Shown: positions 10,215 through 20,904 of the stretch, piece after piece
Numbering within the stretch: position 1 is the first letter of the stretch
How the letters are laid out: each line of letters opens with the position of its first letter
NCBI GenBank assembly: GCA_015680685.1
Contig: MNCI01037518.1
Location: 70,751 to 134,750, forward strand
DNA length: 64,000 bases
Source of the DNA: Gnetum montanum
Lineage: Eukaryota > Streptophyta > Gnetopsida > Gnetales > Gnetaceae
Direction: 5' to 3'
Translations under genes and position numbers: made by a program
Notes under the pieces: model-generated
What the model was told of the DNA's origin: nothing
Database searches by the model: none
Seen by the model: the letters and a program-made list of their open reading frames with translations, nothing else

Positions 10215-11490
10215 ACATCTATGCTAATCCTCCATATGGCTCCTTAGTTTTTCTATTTTTTTTTTCACATTTTTAATTTTGCAAGTTATTTATTTTACAC
10301 CTTTTTGATTTTAAAACTTCTTCCTATTTTACAAAATGTTTTTATACCATTGTTAGTACATTTGAATCTTTCTTGAATATTTTATACTTTCTTATATATT
10401 TTACTTTGTTTTTTTTAGTGTGATTCTCAAATTTTTGCTAATAAACATGCTTTATGCCAACAAGACATAGTGGTGTTGTAGTTACTACTAACGGTGGTTT
10501 GTGCTTAATGTTTTGTTTGCCAATGTTTGGTTTCTATTTTTGAATTTTTGTACCGATGGCTTAGTCATGGTTTCTTTTTCATGGAATAGGAAGTGAGTCC
10601 ACGACATCTACCCATTCAAAAACTCTATGGTTTTCCTTGTTTTGAAAGTTTGAGATCTCTTTCATTAAATCAACTTTTAATAAATTGGTGACCTTAGTAG
10701 TTTCTAGGATTGGGAAGGATTCAAAGGTTTGCACAGGGTGTGACTTCAATGCCCTCTAACTAAGGCCCTCTCTCACTTCCTACTTCTCTTTTATACTTTT
10801 TATGGAATGGTGGCTATTTTTTGGATGCACTCTTGTATCTTGAGGGGGTGGATCGGTCTTGGAGTGGCGATGCGAAGTCATTGAAAGGTGTTGGTTTTGG
10901 TTTGGACTAAGGATGGATCTTCTCATGTCATTTTAATCATAAATTCCACAAGAGACTTCTTATGACCTTAGCTTGGAATTCCATTCCACCTTCTCCATCA
11001 TCCATCTATGCTAACTATAATTCACCCCATTACTGGAGTCCATGTTCTTGATCTTGTGTCTTGGTTTGACATATTTGAATTCTTAGGTAGAATCTTTTGG
11101 GTTTTGGTCCTTAACTTCCATTGACCATTAATCATCTATGGGGCCAATGAACTCCCTAGGTGGAGGTAATTTAAGGGAAAACAAGGCATGGGCCTGCTAT
11201 GGGGAGGACTCACTTGCATATCACTTGGTTGGATTCATTAAGTACCTTATCCTTAGACATTCTTGCAATCAGAATCCTCATGCATCCATCTTCTACATCA
11301 CTCCATGTGCTCCTTTACATATTTTGTTCATTAAACATGTTCTCTATCAAAATTTTCAATTTTTGAGCTTTCAAAGATCATCTTCGATGATTTTAACATA
11401 TTCTTGGCTTTTCTAAGATTACATGGACTCCAAATTCATTGAAAAATTCCTTATATTTTTTGAGATATTCAATTTTGAAAATTTTTGCCT
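10215..11490 (+). other. Noncoding block between integrase and third ORF (element B)
   Basis: There is no coding potential. A T-rich tract comes first (10240-10430), then segments shared with C on the minus strand: GCCAATGTTTGGTTT (10519), CCTCTAACTAAGGCCCT (10752), GATGCGAAGTCA (10870) and GGCCTGCTATGGGGAGGA (11189). Parts are also present in A near 20450-20710. Conservation across three families suggests a cis-acting role or common descent before pol loss. Confidence 0.6.
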
Positions 11491-11590
11491 AAGGGCCCTG
11501 TATATGGGGCCTTGTCAACGGTGTGGACCTATATACAAGGCCTCATATATAGGGCCCTATTGATGTAAGGAAAAAATTCTATACATAGGT
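11491..11590 (+). promoter_or_regulatory. Internal LTR-like promoter upstream of the third ORF (element B)
   Basis: The segment holds AAGGGCCCTGTATATGGGGC, CCTTGTCAACGG, AAGGCCT and TAGGGCCCTATTGATG. These are the same words that fill U3 of the B LTR (GGGCCC, GGCCTTATCAAC, TAGGGCCCC, CCTATCAATG). A TATA-like CTATACATAG lies at 11579-11588, about 447 bp before the third ORF's ATG. Element A has the same layout with its own U3 motifs. Confidence 0.45.
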
Positions 11591-11726
11591 GTGATCCCAC
11601 CTTGAAAAATTTTACATTTTCTCACAAACGCCAAAGGAGTTTTTCAATTTTTCAAAGCCTAGAACCTTCTAGAGCTCATAACTTCTTAACTATTTATCCA
11701 AATCACTTCATTCTTTGACCCTACAG

Positions 11727-12026
11727 CTACCAAAGGTAAGCTGTTCGTCGTGGGGACCAAAAATGTGCCATTTTTGATAGAAATGTTTTTACCATTTTTC
11801 TAACTCCCACAAAGGTTTAACTAAGAAATCAATTGTTAAACACCATTTTACAAGAGTTAAACCTTTCCAACAAGCCCCAGTGATTTTTATAATAAATAAT
11901 TAATAAAATAATCAATTTTCCATGGTCCTATCTTAGCCAAAGTGTAACTAACTAACAAGAAAAGGTATTCAATTATTTAGAGTTACACACTATATCTACT
12001 AATCCATGGATGTGTTGTGACTATAG
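11727..12026 (+). other. Candidate intron before the third ORF (element B)
   Basis: CTACCAAAG|GTAAGCTG at 11727-11742 is a good splice donor match. TTGTGACTATAG ends at 12026, immediately before the ATG at 12027, as a splice acceptor would. The acceptor position is repeated in A (TGATTGCAG|ATGGC) and C (TGTGTGCAG|ATGGC). Between them lies a PPT-like GTCGTGGGGACC at about 11748. Splicing is inferred, not shown. Confidence 0.4.
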
Positions 12027-14928
12027 ATGGCACCAAAGGGAAAGCACACGCAGGAAGTAGGACCATCTGAAGCCAAGGAGAAATGGCCTAAAATGGAAAG
12101 AGGCCAAGAATAGGCCCAAGAAGAATAACTGGCAACCAATGCCATAGGTCCTCTTAGGGAAGAGGCAAAAGTGAAATCTGTTAGACAAATTCTAGAACTA
12201 GTAGTAGCAATAGAACACTCCCATCAGGATGATGCGCTAGTACCACAAGAAAAATCTAGAGGTGACCTTGATAGAGGCTTGCCTAAATCAGATTAAATCA
12301 TGAGAGGTCCAAAAAATAGTGCTCCATGAGTTAAAATTTGGCCCATTCCTAGAGCAAGCACCAAAAGAAGTGCAGGATCAACTAAAGGCCTCTCCCATGT
12401 GACCAATCATCACTTCCACTAGGGAGTGGTATATGAGAGAGACATTCCTATTCTAGAACAATAAGTAGCTTGGGTAAATGGTGAAAATCAAGGGCATCTT
12501 AGTGTCCTACTCAACACAAGCCATTGTTGTAGTGCTTGGGTTACCCAAAATAGGAGCAAATCTTTCTAAGATCCTAATGCAGGTGGATCTCAGCATAAAG
12601 AAAGAATGGGTTCAGTGGTGCTATGGTGTCAACTGCAAGGAGTTTGGTGGATTCACACCAATAGAGAGGATCCACTACAAGATTACAACCTTTCACCTCA
12701 ATCTCATGATGAGGCTAAGCAAGATCATCACCTTCTCTATCTTAGCATGCACAACTTTGAGTGGGAGAATCCCTGTTAACCTTCCATAGTTGATCTACCT
12801 AGAGATGGAGAAGCAGTTTAAAGAAAAATGAACATGGAAGGAAGGAACTCCCTTGCCATGCCTCATCAGGAAACTCTGTCAAGGAGAGGAATAGCTGCTA
12901 CACTAATGACATCATTAGGAAAGTTCTAGCCACCAACTAGGTAGAAATGATGAAAGATAAGACACATACAATGATTATTCAAGAAGAGATGCAGTGACCA
13001 CTACCTACACCCATCACTCAAAAAACCATGCCAAACATCACTACAACTACTCAATGGTTGCATGAATACAAGGAATGGCTCTTGAGTGAACAAGAGTAAT
13101 GAGTAGGAATGAGTGGTAGGGATCCATCTATGTATAGATTAGCAATGAGTCATCCAAATGAGGTGGCCTAGACAATCAGTTTGATGGGTGGAGGTGGATC
13201 CATCTTCTCAGCCCAAAGAATGCAATTTCTTGCAAGGTCAAATCTGAGTGCCAGAGAGATCATAGTATCTTTCACAAAACAAAAACCACTCCCAAAAATT
13301 TCTAGGAATGTTGTGACCTTCTTGGTGTGGTTGGAGGATGGTGAGGGGACAACAGTTTTGTTGATGAAGCACCAGGGGTAGGAGACTACAGTAGAAGTGT
13401 TCATTAACTATATTGTCGAAACACTTAATGCACCTACGACATCTATACCAGATGTCACTACACTCAAGGATTTGTAGATGTCTACAAGAATCAAAAGTAG
13501 TAGAATAAACACAATACAGCATGAAGAACTGCTGGACTGACTGGTGGGAATTGGGTAACTACTTCCGAATGTCTTTGACCTTCTAAATAGTATTACTGCA
13601 ACCTAGTTGGAGTTGCTTGAGGCAAGGGGCAAGAACATCATATTGGAGGGGAAACTTGAAATATTCAAGGAGCAAAATGAATGCTTGGCTACTGAAGTTG
13701 TTGAATTTAGAGCCTAGATTGTTAGCTCTACATTTTTCAACCTAGCATTGACAAGAGATGAAGCTATGGAATAGCTTTGTACTAAACTAAAATGGGTTGA
13801 GGGTGAAATGAAGATGGTGGTGTTCTATTGATCCTTGGTAGAGGCCACATAGCATAAGATTCAGAAGGCCTTGGATCAAACCTGCTAGGAGAATGTGCAA
13901 TTGACTACAGAAAATCATTGCCTACAGAATGTTAATGAGAATAAGCAACAAGTAATTGATTTCATCCACCAACAGTAGCAGAAATTGGCTAGAGAAAAAG
14001 AATTGAGGAGATTGATAATAGAAAATAAAAATATCTCCATGGAGGAGGTTCGCACCCTTTGCCAAAAAACTACGATCGAGGTAGCTGCTTGGAAATCAAA
14101 GGCTCTCAAATTTGAGGGAGTCAACGATCATTATAAAGAATAGGTTGGTCTACAAAAGGAATTAAATGAAAAACATATCCAATTGACAAAGGTGAAAGTG
14201 AATGAAACCCTCCAATAGCTCTAATAGGAAAAAGAAGTGTAGCAACACATTGTTGATGGGATAGACACCTACAACAAAGTGGAAATCCACATGAAGGAGT
14301 TGCAGATTAAGGAGATGATGAAATATATGGAGCTTGCTAATCTTCATTAGGCAAATTTGGCCATGTTGACTACTAGACAACCATGGTCAGAACTGTAGAA
14401 GTAGGTGGCTAGCTCATACTTGTTGTATGAGGCCAAGTTCAAGCATCACAAAGACACCAAGAAAAAGCTTATGGTGGTAAACAATGAACTCAAAGTTCTC
14501 AAGGCACAATTCATTGATCAATGATCAACTACCAAGAACTTGGCCAAGAGGATGAATGGCTACCAAAAGCTATAAAACATAGTTAGGAAATTTGATATTG
14601 AATGCAAATAGTACACTGCTTGGTTTTTCAACGTGAAGGAGATGTTCCAAATAATGTCCTATTTGTGGGATATCCTCATTCCAATCTACACTAGTGATGT
14701 TGCGTGGACTATGAATGATCCCCAGAGCAAGGAGAAGAAGATGAAGGCATTACTAGATGCCTTTTTCCTTCCATCGGAGGTTGCAGTTCTAGCAGAATAG
14801 CTACAATTGCCTTAGCTACCACATGTGCCTAAAGGTGACAAAGGTCCTTCAAAACCTTAGGAGCCTTCACTGCCTAGGACTATTTGATCTTCTCCATCAT
14901 CTTCACATCATCAGAGGATGTGTTATTA
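12027..14928 (+). pseudogene. Third ORF (ORF3) of element B: coiled-coil protein of unknown function
   Basis: It starts MAPKGKHTQ and can be followed through stops and frameshifts to a TAA at 14926-14928, about 2.9 kb. The N-terminal domain includes VVLGLPKIGANL, EFGGFTPIERIHYKI and LSGRIPVNLP, which align with the A copy (VLNLPNSG, NFGELTTEERVYFKI, LMGKVNANLP). The middle is rich in Glu, Lys, Leu and Gln and looks coiled-coil. The C-terminal domain AWFFNVKEMF ... DVAWTMNDPQSKEKKMKALL matches the end of the A protein. It sits between pol and the 3' LTR, where Athila-type elements carry an env-like ORF, but I see no signal peptide or clear membrane segment. Confidence 0.72.
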
Positions 14929-15123
14929 AATTTTTGTGTAGTCATGTTATGGTGTTGAATTTTTTGTCATGAACACCATAATTTTTGTAATTTGTTGTTT
15001 CATACACTCGAGCACTCAGTTTTGTCAAGTCAGTTTGTTATGTCAAAAGTTAAATAATAATCTCATACCTTCCCAATTTTGTAAGAGAACTCAAGGACAA
15101 GTTTTCATTCAATCGTGGGGGTA
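14929..15123 (+). other. 3' untranslated region and polypurine tract of element B
   Basis: A short noncoding spacer ends in TCAATCGTGGGGGTA (15109-15123), which abuts the 3' LTR start TGATGAGC at 15124. This is the expected plus-strand primer site. Confidence 0.75.
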
Positions 15124-15366
15124 TGATGAGCATCAAAGTGTCACATTGATGGGCCCTTGTCAATAGGGGCCCATTTGCATGGTGTTGCCCTATCAATGGG
15201 GCCACACAAACATAGCGTTTGCTATGTCTATGCAATCCCATCGATGTAGTATTGTAGCAAAAACTAGAAATACAAGCTCCCCAACCATGTTTATGCATCA
15301 TAAGTCATAGTAGTAGCAGAGCTCTTGCAGTTTTTTTATTTGAGAGTTAGAATATTTGAGCACTGT
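15124..15366 (+). repeat. 3' LTR of element B, first part
   Basis: It begins TGATGAGCATCAAAGTGTCA and is co-linear with 3368-3640 of the 5' LTR. It is cut at 15366 by element A and resumes at 23904. The last five bases ACTGT pair with ATTGT at 23904-23908 as A's target duplication, with one transition. Confidence 0.88.
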
Positions 15367-16294
15367 TGATGAGTGGCAAGGTACCCCTACACTCAATCAT
15401 ACAAAACGAGCGTAGCACACGTGATCCGGTCGAACTCCGTATACGGACTAGTTGTGGCACCTAGATAGTTATCCTTAGGTCGTAGTTCGCTATCTTCCCA
15501 CCTGGACTAATATTATATTTTTCATGTATGGTTTAGTCCAGATGAGGTGTATGATGTGTTCCTAATTCTAACGCTACTCTTGAAGGTAGTGGAAAATAAA
15601 ATTAACTAAACTAAGCTAGGAGGAAAAGGGTAAGAGAGTCTAATCTAGCCTAAGTGCGATGAGCAACCGATTCCTTGATCAACCGTACACATCTTGGACC
15701 TCGTGCATGACTACCACTGGGATTACCAAACGTAGATCCTAGGTACGCCACTCGGATTACCAAGCGCAGATCCTAGATACGCCATTGGGTTACCAAGCGT
15801 AGATCCTAGATATGCCACTGGGTTACCAAGCAGTCACACTTAAATGCTCATAATCAAGTTGTACTCGTTCTGCGTTCTAGGAGTTTAAGGGTGAGAGAGA
15901 AAGCAGTAAATAACATTAAAGAAATAAATAAATAAATAAATAACAAAGTGACTGCTACAATGATGAAGTAATCTTGATCTTTATTGCTGGTCATGTGTGT
16001 GTCCAAGTACGTCACACTCGAATAGAGACACCGTATAATTACATTCACCACACTGCGGGTAGACATGGAAAAATAATCTAACTCTGGAGGGATCAAACTA
16101 CCAGAGCTTTGCTACTTGTAACTCCTAATTACCAAACAAGGGAGAGCCACCTCTTATTGATAAATATGGTGGCGGACTGCGATATCGTGTACGCGATATC
16201 GTAGGGAAAACTTGATATCGCGGGGAATGCGATATCGTGGCAGACACGATATCGCGTACGTGATATCGTGGCCTATGCGAATTGCATCTCATCA
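15367..16294 (-). repeat. 3' LTR of element A
   Basis: It is 928 bp and matches 23018-23903 along its length. It contains an AAAT microsatellite at about 15924-15944 that is two units longer than in the other LTR, and GATATCG palindromes at 16177-16270 near the U3 start. The TATA region, intact in the right LTR, reads TTGATAAATA here. Confidence 0.9.
16177..16270. repeat. GATATCG palindrome array in U3 (left LTR of A)
   Basis: Six near-regular copies of (C/T)GATATCG occur in about 95 bp, often as GCGATATCGC or TACGCGATATCG. The right LTR has four (23822-23880). The same word occurs in the C LTRs and in A's internal promoter, always close to the TATA box. It looks like an upstream regulatory array. 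Confidence 0.6.
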
Positions 16295-16308
16295 TATCCC
16301 CACGACTG
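16295..16308 (-). other. Polypurine tract of element A
   Basis: On the minus strand, CAGTCGTGGGGATA directly precedes the LTR start TGATGAGATG. It matches the PPT-like sites elsewhere in A, B and C. Confidence 0.75.
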
Positions 16309-16464
16309 AATAAAAACTCATTTTTGAGTTACAAGGAGAACAAGCTTCATTGATTACATAGTGGATAGGTATGAGATTATTCACTGGAAAAACAAAAAAG
16401 GAAATGATGCTGCAGTGTGGGAAGACACAACACAGAAAAAATGCTACACTACAAAAAATGGAAC

Positions 16465-19254
16465 TCATGTAGTTCCTGGTGGCGGTGGCTCCTCCATGGG
16501 TGCTTTCCCTTTGTCACGTGCTCCAAGCTTTGAAGGTTGATGATGCTGAAGAATAGCTTGGAGCTTCTCCTCTTCGGTCCAAGGATCTTGTGTCGTCCAT
16601 GCTAATGTTCCGATGTTTGATGGAGTCGGCACTTCCCACGGATAGGGTAGTTGCGGGAACATCTGATTAGCTTTGACATACCATGCCACAAACACTTGTC
16701 GTTCTTCTTCATAGGCTCTAGCTTTGTCTTTGTATTCATGAAGCTCTATTAGCCATCGAGCCAAGTCGGTTGCAACATCTTTCTATCCCTGGTAGCTTTC
16801 TTTTACCACTGCAAGTTCAAAATTTGCGACATCTAGTTTCTCAGCTAGCTTCTTGCGCTCTACAAATTCTGCTTTATATTTGATGTGGGTGGAAGCTACC
16901 TGCTGCTTGAGCTCTGACCTCAGGCATCCTACTGTTAACATGGCTAGGTTGGCATATCTAAGGTTTGCCAACTCCATGTATTCGGTCAAGTCTTGGATTT
17001 GCAGGTCCCGGTTCTTAATTTCCGCTTGGTGGATGAAGGCGTAAGTGTCCAATATGACCCTCCAATCAGTGTGCTGAGCACTGATGTTGTTGATTTGAGC
17101 CTTGGCCATATGGCTCTCCTTCTCTAGGATTTTTTTGTACATCCCCACCTGATCACGGAAATGCTCCTTCAACTTCTCATGTCATTTAGCCTCATTCTAC
17201 CATGCGCTTATCTCGATGGCTGATTTTTGGCAAATAGCGTGTACCTCCTCCATTGAGAGGGTTCGATTTTCTCTAGCTAAATGGCTTACATCTTGGTTGA
17301 CCCGAATGAACTATTCTTGTAACTAATGAAAGTGTTCATCGAGAACATTCTTTTGTTTCTCCACAGAAGTCAACCGAAGGCTATCTACAACCAACTTCTT
17401 ATTCTCTTCTTCTAAGGCCTTAAGTGCCTTAAGATGTGCATGAGTTTGCGCTTGTGTGGTGGAGGAATCCCAAGTGGCTGTCTCCTTTTCTTCTACCACC
17501 TTTTTATTTTTTGCAATTAGCTTTGTTAATTGCTCAGTTCTGAAATTTTCTAGCTGGTCTGTAGGAACGAATTGCAAAGGATCTTGCTATGCTGCTTGTA
17601 AAGCTACGAGCTGCTCTTGTAGTTTCTGCACTTCAGCTTCAGCATGCTCTGCCCTTACTTCAGATATGACTAGCTTCCCCTTTGTGGAAATGAGGTTTGA
17701 TTGAATTTTTATGACATCTTGAGGGATGTCAAATAGGGATGTCAGAACTTGCCTTGTTTGTAGCAATCGATCTAGTGCATCCTCATGTTCCGCAGGAGTC
17801 ATTGAGGTTCTGGCAAGAGTTTGAGCATCTCGTGCTCCTAAGAGATTTGCCGGTGGCCCAACAGGTACGTTAAAGGATTCTTTGATATGGTCAACGACCA
17901 CTTCAGCAACTCCCGCTGCATCCTGCTGTTGCATGACCACCACAATGGCCCCTTCAACAATCTCTAACTGCACTTGAAAAGATGCCGTGTTTCTAGAGAT
18001 CTGTTGTGACCATCTACTTTTCCCTCCTCTTGTTTGGATGGATAATTTACCCTTTGTGGAATCTAATGAAATCCTAGGCTGGTTGGCATCATCGATGATG
18101 TGGAAGAGGTTTGCATCATCACGACTTCCCCAACTAACTATCTCGACAATGGCCCTAAGATGGCTCATCGACGGTCTGTAGTCTTGCAGTGGTGGCAGTT
18201 GATCCTGGCCTATGCTGGGTCTTGCTTCTTGTTGTTGGCTGGGACCTATGGCTGGAGGTTGACTAGGTCCTACAAGTTGAGTTGCAAGTGATCCAGTCAT
18301 CTGTTCTTCTTCTTCATTTGGTCTCAGCTCTTTGCCAGTGCTCTTTCTTGGAGCTGGTGCCTTTAATAACTCAACATAAGAAGCATTCTGGGCTTTTTGG
18401 AGGATGTCATTTGTGTATCCCTGAATACCAGCCCGTTGGCATAGTTTCTTGATAAGGCAGGGAAAAGGCAACGCCATCTTTCCTGACTTTCGTTCTTCGA
18501 ATCACCTCAGGATCTCTGTCAAATATAGATGGGGAAGGTTAGCGTTAACCTTTCCCATCAACACTACACATCCCCTTGCCACATACATAGATATTCTTTT
18601 CAAACCTTTTGTGGGGAAGAGGTGATAGGTTCCAATTTTAAAATAAACTCGCTCTTCCGTTGTCAATTCTCCAAAATTTTTATCTCTACCGTAAGCCTTC
18701 TCTAACCAATCCTTTTGCACATCAGGGTCTGATTGAGTAGATAACCAAGCAACATGGGGGCCTGAATTCGGAAGGTTTAACACTTCTAAAATTGCCTACG
18801 CAGAAAAGTCTATTGTCACACGACAAATGTTAACCATGGTGCCTTGCTCCTTATTGTGCCAGAACTGGTACGTTTCACCTAAGTACCAGGCATCGCATTC
18901 AGAGAGGACAGGCCATAAGGGAGACCCCTTGAGGTGATCCCTAACAGCCTCAGGAGCGAACTCTACAAAATATTCAAAGTTTAGTTCCACAATCACAGCA
19001 GCGAATGTGGACTTCTCATGGATAGCCTGAACACACTCTGGGGGCAACGTGAGTTGTTGTCTCAGTTCAGGCGTAGCAGCAGCTCCTCTTTCTGCCTACC
19101 CGGACCATCTGGTAGGAGGTTCTTCTTGATGGATGCTGAATGATTGCATCTCCTATTCTGCATGTTGTCTAGTAGGGACCTATCTTCCACCTCTCCGAGG
19201 TTGAATCGCTCCACCTTGAACAGGACCCCCTTGCTGTGCACATTTCGGGGCCAT
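16465..19254 (-). pseudogene. ORF3 of element A: about 929-codon coiled-coil protein with plant-transposon-like N-domain
   Basis: The ATG at 19254 (MAPKCAQQ) opens a single frame running to a stop at 16465 with no frameshift. I count eleven premature stops, nine TAG and two TGA. Approximate domains: residues 60-260, a globular part with GELTTEERVYFKIGTYHLF, MGKVNANLP and ALPFPCLIKKLCQRAGI; the last word resembles the FPSLI..LC..AG signature of a putative plant transposon domain found in Athila/Ogre ORFs (from memory). Residues 260-480 are a Gln/Ser/Pro-rich linker. Residues 480-800 are a long coiled coil. The C-terminal domain is AWYVKANQMFPQLPYPWEV ... LAWTTQDPWTEEEKLQAIL, shared with B. There is no obvious transmembrane segment. 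The function is unknown; a structural or Gag-associated role is possible. Confidence 0.8.
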
Positions 19255-19533
19255 CTGCAATCACACGGGCTAAACGTTAGTAAGGTTGTTTTCAAAGTCA
19301 AGTTATACCTTACTACATGCCTTTAATTAAAGATCTTATGTTATCGTGTGATCATGCCCAAAAATTTTAATAATGGGTCCTATGACTTAGGTGGATTTCA
19401 TTTTAATCTTCCGATGTACCTAAGGTCATATGATTTTTGGCACAATTTTTCTAAGTGTTAGTGTTAATTACCCTAATTGATGTCCTTTGGATGATGATAA
19501 ATTTCAAAAAAGTTAGAAAATTTTTGGCAAGTG
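19255..19533 (-). other. Leader of ORF3 with splice-acceptor-like end (element A)
   Basis: This is noncoding AT-rich sequence. On the minus strand it ends GTGTGATTGCAG immediately before the ORF3 ATG, as in B and C. AAG|GTATAA near 19310 is a weak possible donor. Confidence 0.4.
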
Positions 19534-19549
19534 TCTCTCCCCCACGACT
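19534..19549 (-). promoter_or_regulatory. Internal polypurine-tract-like site (element A)
   Basis: The minus strand reads AGTCGTGGGGGAGAGA, nearly the same as A's terminal PPT (AGTCGTGGGGATA). It lies about 285 bp before the ORF3 ATG; counterparts are about 280 bp (B) and 214 bp (C) before theirs. Confidence 0.5.
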
Positions 19550-19721
19550 AAACTGAACACTCCGGGTTCAAGTAGGTTCAAACGAAATTAAAATCGAAGC
19601 ACCAGTGAGCGAGATATGAGTGAAAAAGCGAGGGTCACACAATCGCAAGTCATAGAGAAAAATTTCAAAAATTCCCTGCGTGTAAATGGCAAAATGATGC
19701 TAAGTGTTGTGGCAGGGGTGT

Positions 19722-19818
19722 CCTATTTATAGGAAAATAGGACATGATATCACATACGGTACATCGCGTACATGATATCACGTGGGACGTGATATTGCAT
19801 ATGCGATATCTCGTCCCC
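19722..19818 (-). promoter_or_regulatory. Internal LTR-like promoter upstream of ORF3 (element A)
   Basis: On the minus strand, an array of GATATC/GATATTGC words (19745-19812) is followed by CCTATAAATAGGACACC, a TATA box at 19722-19735. This copies the order in A's own LTR: GATATCG array, then TATTTATAAATAAGAGG. The TATA lies about 470 bp before the ORF3 ATG, close to the 447 bp seen in B. It could drive a subgenomic ORF3 transcript. Confidence 0.5.
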
Positions 19819-20904
19819 AGTGTGTGGGACACATGAAAAATACCAAATTTTTAATGATTTTCTTGAAATTAATGGTGTAAAATGAGGACATGGGCAAGTA
19901 TTAACATATCCTAGGGTAATTTCATTAATTNAATGTAATCCACACTAACTCCACGAAACACACATATGTAAATATCATCGGAATGAGATGAAAATTCTAT
20001 GCTACACAGGACACGAGCTACAATTACACGAACAGTGAGATGAGGTGAAGTATAGAAAGGATCGTAGAGATTGGGACATGAGGTGACTGACCCAGGGCAC
20101 AACAAATCTTGCGTGTAAAGCATGATTACAGTGTCATTAACCCATCATTCCAAGATCAAGACCAAGTCCATTCCTTCTAATCAGTGACATCGCATTGTTT
20201 CATCCCATGATGAGCAACTATGAGAGTAACATAACAACAAGGCGTACGATCACTTGGCGTTTTATGCAAGGGAGGAGTGCATTTTGTTTTATGGCACTTT
20301 GTTTCTTTTCTTTTTCTCTTTTTCACTTTACTGAATCCAGAGAAGCCACCAACCTTTAGGCATGGATGCATGTCTTTCCAGTAGGACCCACTAGAATAGC
20401 ATTTGATTTTCGAGTGCTCTTCTGATTACTCTTACTCCCATTTTTCATTAGATCTACAAGGATCTTAGTACAACCACATTGCATGATAACTCCCACAGGC
20501 GTCACCAAAGAGAATCCACAAGTCCCCTTGATGTCACATCCTAATCATTCCCTCTTGGTCCATCCTTCTTCATTCTAGGTACAATTAACACAAAATTTAA
20601 TTTAATTTTAGAAATTCCAAGAATATCACTGTACCCTTGAATAGAACCTCTTATTTATAGAGTGGATGAGTGGATGTAGTGGGCTCACTATTCCAAATAA
20701 TTGACTACTCATGACTTAATAACATAAAACACACCTCAACCAATGATCCACATGAGTGTTTTATTTGTAGATGAGATTACTTACAAAAATGGAAAAAGAA
20801 AAACACACAAACACACAAAAAAATAAAAAAAGATAAAACAAAAAGTTTAAAATTTAAAAATTGGAATATCAAAGAAAATAAAAAATATTTATTAACCCTG
20901 CTTA
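19819..20904 (-). other. Noncoding region between gag and ORF3 promoter (element A)
   Basis: There is no coding potential. It includes a T-rich tract (minus strand, 20780-20900), a block shared with B and C (GAATAG.GAGYCCAC..CATCCA type, near 20660-20700; GATGTGACATCAAGGGGACT near 20520), and a second TATA-like CTATAAATAAGAGG at 20647-20662. One undetermined base (N) is at 19931. Protease, RT and integrase would be expected here in an autonomous element and are missing. Confidence 0.55.

Noticed and set aside
15854-16096. 80-codon ORF repeated in both A LTRs (also at 23536)
   Set aside because: It lies wholly within LTR sequence and its end is set by the AAAT microsatellite; no evidence of translation.
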